From: Chromohalobacter nigrandesensis
GTDB lineage: Bacteria > Pseudomonadota > Gammaproteobacteria > Pseudomonadales > Halomonadaceae
Length of the DNA stretch: 64,000 nt
Direction: 5' to 3'
Assembly: GCF_023061285.1 (NCBI RefSeq)
Contig: NZ_JAKGAM010000007.1
Span: forward strand, 62,001 to 126,000
Shown here: piece after piece, positions 30,027 to 39,005 of the stretch
How the letters are laid out: each line of letters starts with the position of its first letter
How positions within the stretch are numbered: the stretch's first letter is position 1
Translations under genes and position numbers: made by a program
The notes under the pieces: generated by a model
Databases searched by the model: none
What the model saw: the letters and a program-made list of their open reading frames with translations, nothing else
Told to the model about the DNA's origin: nothing

Positions 30027-31412
30027 TCACGCCTCGGCACGCGCCAGCGGAATCCGCCACACGCTGAGCGCCAACGCCACCACGACACTGGCGCAGCCCA
30101 GCCATAGCGCATACGACAGTGACCCCCAGGACAACGCCAGCATCAACCCCACTGAGGCGGTCCCCAAGGCCTGACCGAAGGTCCGTACAGAGGCCAGGAC
30201 GCCCGAGGCGTTGGCGCTGTAGGCCAATGTCACGCTGCCGATCATCTCGCGATTGTTGGGCGCCTGAAACAGCCCATAGCCGACCCCGCATAACACCGCC
30301 CGCCAGGCGATCGACACGCCACCGGACTCGGCCGTCAAGGTCACCAGGCTCAGCATCCCGAGCAGGAAGATCGCCAGACCGAGCGACGAGATCAACGTCG
30401 GATTGAAACGGTCGGCGAGCCGCCCCGAGAGCGGCCCTACCAGCATCAGCGCCAGCGGCCAGGGGGTGAATAGCAGCGCAGCTTCGATCGGCGTCGCCCC
30501 CATCACCGTCTGAAACATGAACGGCAACCCCACGAAGGTGATCCCCTGGGCGACGAAGGCCATCAGCGAGATCATCGCAGCGATGCTGAAACGCGTGGCG
30601 CGAAACATCGGCAACGGCACCAAAGGTGCATCCGCACGACGTTGACGCCACACGAAAAGCCCCAGGCACAGCACGCTGAGCACCAACGGCAGCCAGGCAC
30701 TGATGCCGCGCGCACCGTGGCCGATATGATCGAGCGAAAACACGAAACCGCTGAGCATCGCGGCCGACAGCAAAGCCCCCAGCCAATCGAATCCCCGGGA
30801 CTCGATGGTCTCGCTGGGTAGCGCGCGAATCCCCAGGATCAAGGCCAAAAGCCCCAGCGGCAGGTTGATGGCGAACAGCCACGGCCAACTCGCGAAATGC
30901 AGAATGATGCCGCCCAGCGATGGACCGAAGGCGATACCGAAGGCCACCACCAGGGCGCCCATGCCGATTGCCGAGCCCAGCAGGCGCGAAGGGAAAATCA
31001 AACGATACATGGAGGGGCCGATGCTCAACATCGCCGCGGCGCCGATGCCTTGCAGCATGCGCGATACCACCAGCCACTCGAAACTACGCGACAGCGCGCA
31101 GCACAAGGAAGCCAGCACGAACAACGCCAGACCGCCCAAGTACAGGCGTCGCCGCCCAATGAGCCGACTCAAGGCGGCAAACCCCAGCAACAGAGCCGCG
31201 CACACCAATTGATAAACGTTGGTGATCCACACTGCGCGTGACTCGCTCACCGCCAGCTCTTGCGCCAGGGTGGGCAAGGCGATATTGACGATGCCATTAT
31301 CGAGCACCGACATCAGCGTCCCCAGCACCATCACCAGCATCGCCAGGCGGCGCTGGGGACCGGGCAGGCCTTCGTCGCCGGGGCGTGTCACGAAAAGACG
31401 CCGCATCAGCAC
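30027..31412 (-). CDS. MFS transporter, DHA2 (EmrB/QacA-like) drug exporter
   Basis: Inner-membrane protein of 461 residues with about 14 hydrophobic segments. Motifs of DHA2 exporters: LDNGIVNIALPTLAQEL in TM1, with the Asp and the hydrophobic context of EmrB/QacA, SRLIGRRRLYLGG (motif A) and GPSLGGIILHFASWPWLFAI (motif C region). Proton-coupled export of hydrophobic compounds is likely; the substrate is unknown. No membrane-fusion partner is adjacent. Start is ambiguous: GTG at 31412 has better ribosome-binding spacing, ATG at 31406 is the alternative. Confidence 0.85.
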   Translation of the reverse strand: MLMRRLFVTRPGDEGLPGPQRRLAMLVMVLGTLMSVLDNGIVNIALPTLAQELAVSESRAVWITNVYQLVCAALLLGFAALSRLIGRRRLYLGGLALFVLASLCCALSRSFEWLVVSRMLQGIGAAAMLSIGPSMYRLIFPSRLLGSAIGMGALVVAFGIAFGPSLGGIILHFASWPWLFAINLPLGLLALILGIRALPSETIESRGFDWLGALLSAAMLSGFVFSLDHIGHGARGISAWLPLVLSVLCLGLFVWRQRRADAPLVPLPMFRATRFSIAAMISLMAFVAQGITFVGLPFMFQTVMGATPIEAALLFTPWPLALMLVGPLSGRLADRFNPTLISSLGLAIFLLGMLSLVTLTAESGGVSIAWRAVLCGVGYGLFQAPNNREMIGSVTLAYSANASGVLASVRTFGQALGTASVGLMLALSWGSLSYALWLGCASVVVALALSVWRIPLARAEA

Positions 31413-31512
31413 GTCGCCACGCCTTTGCTTCTCACCGACGCTCTCGTCTCACGACACACCAACGGCTCAATAGGCGCCACGTCCCGGTTCTCTACACTGC
31501 TCACCGAACGCG

Positions 31513-31899
31513 TCAATCCTCTTCGGTTTCAAGCAGCAGCCCATCATCGATCTCGGATATCTCGAGCGGCACTTCATCATCGAGATCCAGCGCCAGATAG
31601 CTGTGCTCGACGACGAGGAACTGCTCGAACAGCGCCCAGTCGAGCGGTTCAGGCCACTGGCGCGCGTCTTCTTCCCAAGCGCTCAGCTCGTTCTCGAGCA
31701 GATCGAGGTGGCGCTCACGCACGTAGGCGGCCAGCACCTCGGGCGAATCCATTTCCGGGATAAGGTAGATGGTGCTTTCCCGCTCGACATCGTCGAGGGT
31801 CAGATCGTCCTCACCGACGGTGGGCTCCAGCGAGTTGATCCAGTCAACGAACGCTTGGGTCGGCTTGACGCTCAGCGCGGAGCGATTGAGCAGCTTCAT
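31513..31899 (-). CDS. Conserved hypothetical acidic protein
   Basis: 128 residues from the ATG at 31899, preceded by AAGAGGTGACACCG. The sequence starts MKLLNRSALSVKPTQAFVDW and has Asp/Glu-rich stretches (GEDDLTLDDVERE, LDLDDEVPLEISEIDD) and a WPEPLDWALFEQFLVVEH motif. No membrane segment, signal peptide, Cys pair or known catalytic motif is visible. Similar proteins occur, as far as I recall, in Pseudomonas and Halomonas. Function unknown. Confidence 0.72.
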   Translation of the reverse strand: MKLLNRSALSVKPTQAFVDWINSLEPTVGEDDLTLDDVERESTIYLIPEMDSPEVLAAYVRERHLDLLENELSAWEEDARQWPEPLDWALFEQFLVVEHSYLALDLDDEVPLEISEIDDGLLLETEED

Positions 31900-32003
31900 C
31901 GGTGTCACCTCTTTTGGGAACCGCTCGGAGTCGGCGGAATTCGGACCGCAGCCATTATGGGCGCTCGACGCGCCTCTTACCAATAACTCTTGCCCGGCTT
32001 CGC

Positions 32004-32092
32004 CGCGAGCCGCGAGCCGCGAGCCGCGAGCCGCGAGCCGCGAGCCGCGAGCCGCGAGCCGCGAGCCGCGAGCCGCGAGCCGCGAGCCGCGA
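32004..32092. repeat. Heptanucleotide array CGCGAGC, 12.7 copies
   Basis: Twelve perfect tandem copies of CGCGAGC (32004-32087) plus five bases. It lies in the 353-nt gene-free stretch between the hypothetical gene start (31899) and the lysS stop (32253). The only other clear contents of that stretch are a second heptamer array and a short CTGGGC/GCCCAG hairpin at 32236-32250. Confidence 0.95.
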
Positions 32093-32133
32093 AAGTCAGT
32101 ATCGAGTCATGCCGAAAGCTCGCAACCCATTCT

Positions 32134-32189
32134 CGTAGCCCGTAGCCCGTAGCCCGTAGCTCGTAGCTCGTAGCTCGTAGCCCGTAGCC
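32134..32189. repeat. Heptanucleotide array CGTAGCY, 8 copies
   Basis: Eight tandem heptamers: CGTAGCC three times, CGTAGCT three times, CGTAGCC twice. It lies 41 bp from the CGCGAGC array but has a different unit, so the two arose by separate expansion. Confidence 0.93.
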
Positions 32190-32252
32190 ATGGATTTTGA
32201 GCTTTCTTTCCGCTTATAGCTTCTCACTGACAGCTCTGGGCAAAGCCCAGCG

Positions 32253-33755
32253 CTATTCCGGGCGCATCGCCGGGAACAACAACACATCGCGAATCGACGG
32301 GCTATCGGTGAGCAGCATCACCAGGCGGTCGATACCGATGCCCTCACCCGCCGTCGGCGGCATGCCGTACTCCAGTGCGCGCACGTAGTCGGCATCGTAG
32401 TACATCGCCTCCAGATCGCCGGCGTCCTTCTCGGCCGCCTGGGCGGCGAAGCGCTCGGCCTGGTCTTCGGCATCGTTGAGCTCGGAGAAGCCGTTGGCGA
32501 TCTCGCGGCCACCGACGAAGAACTCGAAGCGGTCGGTGACGTGAGGATTGGTATCGTTGCGCCGCGCCAGCGGGCTGACTTCGGCCGGATACTCGGTAAT
32601 GAACGTCGGCTGATCGAGCTTTTCTTCGGCGACGTGCTCGAAGATTTCGGTCTGCAGCTTGCCGAGGCCCCAGTTCGGCTTGACCGGGATCTTCAAGCGT
32701 TCGCAAGTTGCCTGTGCCCCTTCAAGGGTGTCGATGTCGCCTTCGCCGATACCATCGCCGTATTCCAGAATCGACTGGCGCAGGGTGAGCCGCTGGAACG
32801 GCTCGCCGATATCATAGTTCTTGCCCTGATACTCGACCGTCGTGGTGCCCAGCACCTCGTGGGCAACCTCACGAATCATCGCCTCGGTCAGGTCGAGCAG
32901 ATCACGATAATCGGCATAGGCCCAGTAGAATTCGAGCATGGTGAACTCAGGGTTATGCCGCGTCGACAGCCCCTCGTTACGGAAATTGCGGTTGATCTCG
33001 AACACCCGCTCGAAGCCGCCAACCACCAGCCGCTTGAGATACAACTCCGGCGCCACGCGCAGATACATGTCGATATCCAGCGCGTTGTGATGCGTGACGA
33101 ACGGCCGTGCCGTGGCACCGCCGGGGATCTGCTGCAGCATCGGCGTTTCGACTTCCATGAAGCCGCGCTCGACCAGGAAGCGCCGAATGCCGCTGATCAC
33201 CCGCGAACGCACCTCGAAGACGCGCCGCGACTCGGGGTTCATGATCAGGTCGACGTAGCGCTGGCGATAGCGCGCCTCGGTGTCAGTCAGGCCGTGGAAC
33301 TTGTCCGGCAGGGGACGCAGGCTCTTGGTCAGCAAACGCGCCTCGCCCATCATCACGTACAGATCGCCCTTGCCGGATTTGTGCACCGGCCCGCGCGCCG
33401 CGACGATATCGCCGATATCCCAGCTCTTGATGTCTTCCAGCACCTCGGCGGGCAGGCCTTTCTTGTCGACATACAGCTGAATCTGGTCGGAAACGTCCTG
33501 GATGACGATGAACGGCCCACGCTGGCGCATGATGCGCCCGGCGACCGACGCCTGACGGTCGAGCGTTTCCAGCTCGGCCTTGTCCTTGTCGCCCAGCTCG
33601 GCCTGCAATTCGGCGGCGAGACTGTCGCGACGAAAATCATTGGGAAAGGCGCTACCGCCTTCTTCCGCAGCTTGGGCGCGGCGTGCCGCCAACTTGGCGC
33701 GACGCTCCGCGATCAGATGATTCTCGTCGTGTTGAGAGGAGTCTTGATTGGCCAT
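32253..33755 (-). CDS. lysS: Lysyl-tRNA synthetase (class II)
   Basis: 500 residues from the ATG at 33755 ([20 protein letters not shown]); an upstream ATG at 33821 would add 22 residues read from the repeat-rich leader and is rejected. The N-terminal OB fold ([18 protein letters not shown]) binds the anticodon. Class II motifs: motif 2 near [20 protein letters not shown] and motif 3 near [20 protein letters not shown]. It charges tRNA-Lys. lysS lies downstream of prfB as in E. coli, but 166 nt with a strong hairpin separate them. Confidence 0.97.
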   Translation of the reverse strand: MANQDSSQHDENHLIAERRAKLAARRAQAAEEGGSAFPNDFRRDSLAAELQAELGDKDKAELETLDRQASVAGRIMRQRGPFIVIQDVSDQIQLYVDKKGLPAEVLEDIKSWDIGDIVAARGPVHKSGKGDLYVMMGEARLLTKSLRPLPDKFHGLTDTEARYRQRYVDLIMNPESRRVFEVRSRVISGIRRFLVERGFMEVETPMLQQIPGGATARPFVTHHNALDIDMYLRVAPELYLKRLVVGGFERVFEINRNFRNEGLSTRHNPEFTMLEFYWAYADYRDLLDLTEAMIREVAHEVLGTTTVEYQGKNYDIGEPFQRLTLRQSILEYGDGIGEGDIDTLEGAQATCERLKIPVKPNWGLGKLQTEIFEHVAEEKLDQPTFITEYPAEVSPLARRNDTNPHVTDRFEFFVGGREIANGFSELNDAEDQAERFAAQAAEKDAGDLEAMYYDADYVRALEYGMPPTAGEGIGIDRLVMLLTDSPSIRDVLLFPAMRPE

Positions 33756-33780
33756 GTCGTTACCTGTGAAGAATAAAAGA

Positions 33781-33815
33781 AAGCTGGAAGCTGGAAGCTG
33801 GAAACTAGAAGCCAA
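33781..33815. repeat. Heptads of the AAGCTGG type, about 5 copies
   Basis: AAGCTGG three times, then AAACTAG and AAGCCAA, in register at 7 bp. It forms the 5' arm of the long inverted repeat described at 33791-33894. Confidence 0.88.
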
Positions 33816-33894
33816 GATCAAACCACCACTTCACAATCACTCAACGGCTTTTGAAGTTTGACTTTTGATCTTGCTTCCCTCTTACAGCTTCCAG
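33791..33894 (-). promoter_or_regulatory. Long imperfect hairpin between prfB and lysS
   Basis: Two perfect 10-bp arm pairs are nested: CTGGAAGCTG (33791-33800) with CAGCTTCCAG (33885-33894), and CAAGATCAAA (33813-33822) with TTTGATCTTG (33864-33873). GAAGC/GCTTC extends the inner stem after a one-base bulge, and a 7x7-nt internal loop separates the stems. The terminal loop is 41 nt. It would form in a prfB-lysS transcript and could terminate, attenuate or direct processing. Confidence 0.7.
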
Positions 33895-33921
33895 GCACGA
33901 AGTGCCGCTCTTCAGGCTTTC

Positions 33922-35020
33922 TTAAAGCCCCTGTTTCAGGCTCGCCTCGATGAACTGATCCAGATCGCCGTCGAGCACTTTCTCGCAGTTGCTGGATTGC
34001 ACCCCCGTGCGCAAATCCTTGATGCGCTGGTCATCGAGCACATAGGAGCGGATCTGACTGCCCCAGCCGATATCCGACTTGTTGTCCTCGGCTTCCTGCT
34101 TGGCGGCATTGCGCTTGTCCATCTCTATCTCCCACAACTTCGCCCTGAGTTGCCGCATGGCGAAGTCGCGGTTGGCATGCTGGCTGCGCTGGCCCTGGCA
34201 TGCCACCACGATCCCCGTGGGTTCGTGGGTGATACGCACCGCCGAGTCGGTGGTGTTGACGTGCTGGCCACCCGCACCGCTGGAACGGTAGGTATCGACG
34301 CGCAGATCGGACGGATTGACCTCGATCTCGAAGTTGTCGTCGATTTCCGGCGACAGGAACACCGAGGCGAACGAGGTATGCCGACGCCCACCCGAATCGA
34401 ACGGACTCTTGCGCACCAGGCGATGCACGCCGGTCTCGGTACGCAGCCAGCCGAAGGCGTAATCGCCTTGAATGTGCAAAGTCGACGACTTGATGCCCGC
34501 CACATCGCCGCTGGACAACTCGATGATATCAGTCTTGAAACCGTGATGTTCGCACCAGCGCAAGTACATGCGCAGCAGCATGTTGGCCCAGTCCTGCGCC
34601 TCGGTGCCGCCGGAGCCGGCCTGGATGTCGAGATAGGCGTTGTTGGTATCCATCTCGCCGGAAAACATACGCCGAAACTCGAGCTTGGTGAGCTGTGACT
34701 CGAGCTTTTCGAGTTCGCTTCTCACTTCATCGACGGTGGCGTCATCTTCCTCCATCACCGCCAGCTCGAGCAGCTCCTGGTGATCCGTCAGGCCCTTTTC
34801 CAACGTATCGAAGGTCTCGACGACCGCCTCCAGGGTGGCGCGCTCCTTGCCCAGCTTCTGCGCGTAGTCTGGATCGCTCCACACATCCGGGTTTTCCAGT
34901 TCGCGGGAGACTTCCTCTAGCCGTTCTTTCTTTGCGGCATAGTCAAAGATACCCCCTCAGGACGTCTGTCCGTTCGGACAGGTCCTTGATGAGGTGGTTG
35001 ATCGGGTTGATCTCTTGCAT
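33922..35020 (-). CDS. prfB: Peptide chain release factor 2 (programmed +1 frameshift)
   Basis: RF2, terminating at UGA and UAA. Translation starts at the ATG at 35020 ([20 protein letters not shown]) and reaches an in-frame TGA at 34943-34945 after 25 codons. The classic +1 shift then reads GAC and continues to 33922, giving 365 residues, the canonical length. The SPF tripeptide that reads UGA is in [14 protein letters not shown], and the catalytic GGQ in SGAGGQHVN. Automatic gene calls may wrongly place the start downstream. The shift lets RF2 autoregulate. Confidence 0.97.
34942..34957 (-). promoter_or_regulatory. prfB programmed frameshift site
   Basis: On the minus strand: AGGGGG (internal Shine-Dalgarno) TAT CTT TGA C, the exact canonical prfB arrangement with the slippery CUU in the P site and a poor-context UGA-C stop. 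Confidence 0.97.
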
Positions 35021-35127
35021 GGGAATCCTTTGCAGGTGCGCTGATTCGCACCGCAGCGGCGTGCTTGCCAGCATACGGTGAAGAAAAGAGACACATTGTA
35101 GCCAATGCACTCGCGAGCGGCTATCCC

Positions 35128-35146
35128 ATGCCGCGCTACGCGGCAT
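35128..35146. repeat. Short palindromic hairpin upstream of oppA
   Basis: ATGCCGCG (35128-35135), CTA loop, CGCGGCAT (35139-35146). It lies in the 265-nt divergent stretch between prfB and oppA; nothing else is recognisable there. Confidence 0.6.
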
Positions 35147-35285
35147 TCGTAAGCGCTCTATCGAATATGTGAAAAAGCATATACGAAATTTGCAATAGAC
35201 ACGTTTCACCAGACGGGGAGAAGGTAATCCAACAGATGTGGTGCCTTTCACGGCATCCGGCACAACAACAAACGGAACCCACAAC

Positions 35286-36887
35286 ATGCTTCGACACTCG
35301 CATACCCTACTCGGCGCCATGGCGCTGTCTTCTCTGTCATTGACGTCTCTAGCCCTGGCAACACCGGCCCAGGCCGAGACACTGAATATCGGCGTCATGG
35401 GTGAACTGGCGTCCTTCGACACCTCGCAGGTGTCCGGCGGCGTCTGGGAATCCCAGGTGTTGATGGATGTCTACGAAGGCCTGCTCAAGAAAAACCCCGA
35501 GGGCGAGGCCATCCCCGGCATGGCCACCGATTGGGAGATTTCCGAGGACGGCAAGGCCTACACCTTTCACCTGCGCGACGATGCCAAGTGGTCCGATGGC
35601 GAACCGGTCACCGCAGAGGATTTCGTGTTCGGCTGGCAACATCTGCTCGACCCGGCCAGCGCCTCGAAATACGCCTATCTGCTCTACCCGATCAAGAACG
35701 CCGAGACGGTCAACGTCGGCGACAAGCCGCTCGAGGCGTTGGGCGCCGAGTCACTGGACGGCGGCAAGACCCTCAAGGTCACCCTCGAGTCGCCGACACC
35801 GTTCTTCCTGCAGCTACTGACCCACTACACCGCCTATCCCTTGCCCAAGCATGCCGTCGACGAATACGGCAAGAAGTGGGTCAAGATGGACAACATCGTC
35901 ACCAACGGTGCCTTCGAGCCGGCGGAATGGATCTCCCAGTCACGTATCACCGTCGAGAAAAACCCCGAATACTATGACGCCAGCGAGGTCAGCCTCGACA
36001 GCGTCAATTACTTCAATACCGAAGATCGCAATGCTGCCATCTCGCGCTTTCGTGCGGGTGAGCTGGATATCATCCGCGATTACCCCTCGAGCCGTTACCA
36101 GTGGCTCGAGGAAAACCTGCCAAAGGCCACCCACCTGAGCCCGATGCTGGGGACCTACTACTACGTACTCAATACTCGCGAAGGCCGACCGACCGCCGAC
36201 AAACGTGTCCGGGAAGCATTGAACCTGGTCGCGCGCCGCAAGGTGCTCTCCGAGCAGATCATGGCCGGCAGCTTCAAGGACGCCTACTCGCTGGTCCCGC
36301 CCGGCACCAGTCATTATGACGTCCAGCGCATGGACGGCGTCGACGGCGATTACGCCAAGCGCCTGGCCAAGGCCAAGCAGCTAATCGAAGACGCCGGCTA
36401 CGGCCCCGACAACCCGCTGCATCTGCAGTTGCGCTACAACACCTCCGACGAGCACAAGAAGATCGCCATTGCCCTGGCGGCGATGTGGAAACCGCTGGGT
36501 GTCGAGGTCGAAATGACCAATGCCGAAGCCACCGTCCACTACCAGACCATCCAGGAAGGTGACTTCGACGTCGCTCGCGCCGGCTGGATCGCCGACTACA
36601 ACGATGCCGAAAACTTCCTGACGCTGCTACGCAGCGGCGTCGGCAACAACTACGGCGGCTACGACAACGCCGAGTACGACAAGCTGCTCGACCAGGCCGC
36701 CAGCACCCTGGATCTCGACAAGCGCGAGGCGCTCCTCGAGGAGGCCGAGAACGTCGCCCTCGACGACTACGCCCTGGTGCCATTGCTCTACTACGTGACG
36801 CGCAACCTGGTGAACCCCGATATCAGCGGCTGGCAGGACAACGCCGAGGATGACCATCCTTCACGTTGGGTGCAGTTCTCTGAGTAA
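35286..36887 (+). CDS. oppA: Oligopeptide ABC transporter periplasmic binding protein
   Basis: 533 residues from the ATG at 35286. The signal peptide MLRHSHTLLGAMALSSLSLT, then SLALATPAQA, is cleaved before ETLNIG; there is no lipobox. Family-5 solute-binding fold: DWEISEDGKAYTFHLRDDAKW, then SDGEPVTAEDFVFGWQHL near residue 85, YPLPKHAV, and VKMDNIVTNGAFEPAEW. It most resembles OppA/MppA oligopeptide binders. It heads oppABC(DF). A structured element separates it from oppB. Confidence 0.92.
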   Translation: MLRHSHTLLGAMALSSLSLTSLALATPAQAETLNIGVMGELASFDTSQVSGGVWESQVLMDVYEGLLKKNPEGEAIPGMATDWEISEDGKAYTFHLRDDAKWSDGEPVTAEDFVFGWQHLLDPASASKYAYLLYPIKNAETVNVGDKPLEALGAESLDGGKTLKVTLESPTPFFLQLLTHYTAYPLPKHAVDEYGKKWVKMDNIVTNGAFEPAEWISQSRITVEKNPEYYDASEVSLDSVNYFNTEDRNAAISRFRAGELDIIRDYPSSRYQWLEENLPKATHLSPMLGTYYYVLNTREGRPTADKRVREALNLVARRKVLSEQIMAGSFKDAYSLVPPGTSHYDVQRMDGVDGDYAKRLAKAKQLIEDAGYGPDNPLHLQLRYNTSDEHKKIAIALAAMWKPLGVEVEMTNAEATVHYQTIQEGDFDVARAGWIADYNDAENFLTLLRSGVGNNYGGYDNAEYDKLLDQAASTLDLDKREALLEEAENVALDDYALVPLLYYVTRNLVNPDISGWQDNAEDDHPSRWVQFSE

Positions 36888-36948
36888 GGACACCTTTGCA
36901 CAACCTACAAGTGAAAGGTGGACGCCGAGAGCAAACCGAAGCGAGGGT

Positions 36949-37022
36949 CATTCGTCATGGCCGGAAAACAGTTCCCGACTTTTCCGGCATTTCCGCCATC
37001 CATGGCGGTCAGATGACGAATG
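36949..37022 (+). ncRNA. Predicted three-way-junction RNA fold between oppA and oppB
   Basis: P1 is a perfect 10-bp closing stem (CATTCGTCAT 36949-36958 with ATGACGAATG 37013-37022). Inside it are P2, a perfect 9-bp stem (GCCGGAAAA 36960-36968 with TTTTCCGGC 36980-36988, 11-nt loop), and P3, a 6-bp stem (CCGCCA 36993-36998 with TGGCGG 37003-37008, 4-nt loop). It lies in a 238-nt intercistronic gap. It may protect the oppA transcript 3' end, act as a cis-regulator of oppBC, or be a repeat element; I do not recognise a known family. Confidence 0.55.
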
Positions 37023-37125
37023 TAGCGCCCAAGGATGGGGTCACAGCGCCCTCGCGCAGGCTTGCTAGCGGACCAGTCCATCCCTGTGATACCGCCCCGT
37101 CTGCAGACGATGTACGGAATGCCCC

Positions 37126-38052
37126 ATGCTGACCTATACCCTGAAACGCCTGCTGATGGCGATTCCCACCCTGCTGATCGTGATCACGATCTCGTTTTTC
37201 CTGATGCGCGTGGCGCCGGGTGGGCCGTTCGACGGCGAGCGCCAATTACCCCCGGAAATCGAGGCCAACCTCAAGGCGGCCTATCACCTCGATGAGCCGT
37301 TGCCCCAGCAATACCTGCGCTACATGGGCAATTTGTTGCAGGGGGATTTCGGGCCGTCGTTCAAGTACAAAGATTTCTCGGTCACCGAGCTGATCGCTCA
37401 AGGCTTTCCGGTGAGTCTCGAGATCGGCGGCCTGGCCATTCTTCTTGCGCTGTTGATCGGGCTTCCGCTGGGGATCATCGCGGCCCTGCGGCGCAACTCA
37501 GGTGTAGATTACACGGTCATGGGCACGGCATTGGCAGGTATCGCAGTGCCCAACTTCGTGATCGCGCCGATCCTGGCGCTGGTATTCGGCGTCCTGCTTG
37601 CCTGGCTCCCCGCCGGCGGCTGGAACGGCGGCGCCCTGCCCAATCTCGTGCTGCCGGTGATCGCGCTGTCGATCCAGCAGATCGCCTATATCGCACGCAT
37701 GATGCGCGCCAGCATGATCGAGGTGTTGGGCAGTCACTACATTCGCACGGCGCGTGCCAAGGGGCTTTCCGAGCGCCAGGTGATCTGGCGCCACGCCATC
37801 CGCCCGGCGCTGCTCCCCGTGACGTCCTACCTGGGTCCGGCAATCGCCGGCATCATCACCGGCTCGGTGGTGATCGAGCAGATCTTCGGCATTCCCGGCA
37901 TCGGCCGCTACTTCGTGCAGGCCGCGCTCAACCGCGATTACACCCTGGTGATGGGCACGGTGGTGTTCTACGGCGCACTGATCGTGCTGATGAACCTGCT
38001 CGTCGACCTGCTTTATTCCGCACTCGATCCGCAAATCCGTTATGACGACTGA
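37126..38052 (+). CDS. oppB: Oligopeptide ABC transporter permease OppB
   Basis: 308-residue inner-membrane permease with six membrane segments. N-terminal MLTYTLKRLLMAIPTLLIVI is typical of DppB/OppB. The EAA loop that meets the ATPase is YIRTARAKGLSERQVIWRHA near residue 206. FGIPGIGRYFVQAALNRDYT near residue 257 is a further hallmark. Confidence 0.95.
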   Translation: MLTYTLKRLLMAIPTLLIVITISFFLMRVAPGGPFDGERQLPPEIEANLKAAYHLDEPLPQQYLRYMGNLLQGDFGPSFKYKDFSVTELIAQGFPVSLEIGGLAILLALLIGLPLGIIAALRRNSGVDYTVMGTALAGIAVPNFVIAPILALVFGVLLAWLPAGGWNGGALPNLVLPVIALSIQQIAYIARMMRASMIEVLGSHYIRTARAKGLSERQVIWRHAIRPALLPVTSYLGPAIAGIITGSVVIEQIFGIPGIGRYFVQAALNRDYTLVMGTVVFYGALIVLMNLLVDLLYSALDPQIRYDD

Positions 38053-38068
38053 CCGGCGAGAAACGACC

Positions 38069-38998
38069 ATGACGACGGACACCACGTCCTACAGCGGGCA
38101 CAAACTGCCGCCCGGCAGTCCCAACCCGCCGGCCGAACCCGATCCCGTGGCGGGCGAAAGTCTCGGACAAGATGCCTGGCGACGGCTCAAGCAGAACAAG
38201 GCGGCGATGGTCAGCCTGATATTGCTGGTCCTCATCAGCGCAGTATGCGTGGCAGGACCTTACCTGCTCCCTTGGGGACTCGCCGAGGTTGACTGGAATG
38301 CCTTCAGTGTCGCCCCGACCCTGGAGAACGGCCACTTCCTGGGTACCGACGCCAACGGTCGCGACCTGCTCACCCGCACGCTCTATGGCGGCCGCGTATC
38401 GCTGTCGGTGGCCTTGGTGGCCACCTTCGTCAGCTTGGTGATCGGGGTGCTCTACGGGGCCATTTCCGGCTATGTCGGCGGGCGTGTGGACAACCTCATG
38501 ATGCGCTTCGTCGACATCATGTACTCGCTGCCGTTCATGTTCCTGGTGATCCTGTTGATGGTGGTGTTCGGGCGCAACATCTTCCTGATCTACGCCGCCA
38601 TCGGCGCGGTCGAGTGGCTCGACATGGCGCGCATCGTGCGCGGCCAGACGCTGGCGCTCAAGCAGCGCGAGTTCATCGAAGCCGCCCATGCACTGGGGGT
38701 CCGCGATCGCAAGATCGTCACCCGCCACCTGATCCCCAACGCCATCGGCCCGGTGATCATCTACGTCACGCTCACCGTGCCCAAGGTCATCCTGCTCGAG
38801 AGCTTCCTGTCGTTTCTCGGCCTCGGCGTGCAGGAGCCGCTGACCAGTTGGGGCGTGTTGATCTCCGCAGGGACCGACATGATGCAGAGCGCACCGTGGC
38901 TGCTGCTGGTGCCGTCGCTATTTCTCGCCGTGACGCTGTTCTGTCTCAACTTCCTGGGCGATGGGCTGCGCGATGCCCTCGACCCGAAAACACGCTGA
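38069..38998 (+). CDS. oppC: Oligopeptide ABC transporter permease OppC
   Basis: 309 residues from the ATG at 38069 (GGCGAG upstream); an in-frame ATG at 38042 overlapping the oppB end would add 9 residues and cannot be excluded. A hydrophilic N-terminus of about 45 residues precedes the first membrane segment (MVSLILLVLISAVCVAGPYL). GTDANGRDLLTRTLYGGRVS near residue 92 is the OppC/DppC hallmark, and the EAA loop is EFIEAAHALGVRDRKIVTRH. Confidence 0.93.
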   Translation: MTTDTTSYSGHKLPPGSPNPPAEPDPVAGESLGQDAWRRLKQNKAAMVSLILLVLISAVCVAGPYLLPWGLAEVDWNAFSVAPTLENGHFLGTDANGRDLLTRTLYGGRVSLSVALVATFVSLVIGVLYGAISGYVGGRVDNLMMRFVDIMYSLPFMFLVILLMVVFGRNIFLIYAAIGAVEWLDMARIVRGQTLALKQREFIEAAHALGVRDRKIVTRHLIPNAIGPVIIYVTLTVPKVILLESFLSFLGLGVQEPLTSWGVLISAGTDMMQSAPWLLLVPSLFLAVTLFCLNFLGDGLRDALDPKTR

Positions 38999-39005
38999 GG
39001 TGACC

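Noticed and set aside
32004-32138. Arg/Ala/Ser/Glu repeat peptide encoded by the CGCGAGC array
   Set aside because: Seven-bp units give the same peptide pattern in every frame; no start with a ribosome-binding site or family match supports translation.
32004-32189. CRISPR-like array
   Set aside because: Units are 7 bp, contiguous, with no spacers, and no cas genes are nearby.
33756-33821. 22-residue leader on lysS ([14 protein letters not shown]...)
   Set aside because: It is translated from the AAGCTGG heptads and resembles a signal peptide only by chance; lysyl-tRNA synthetase is cytoplasmic.
35021-35285. Small RNA or attenuator in the prfB/oppA gap
   Set aside because: Only a short 8-bp hairpin is present; no promoter plus terminator pair could be identified.
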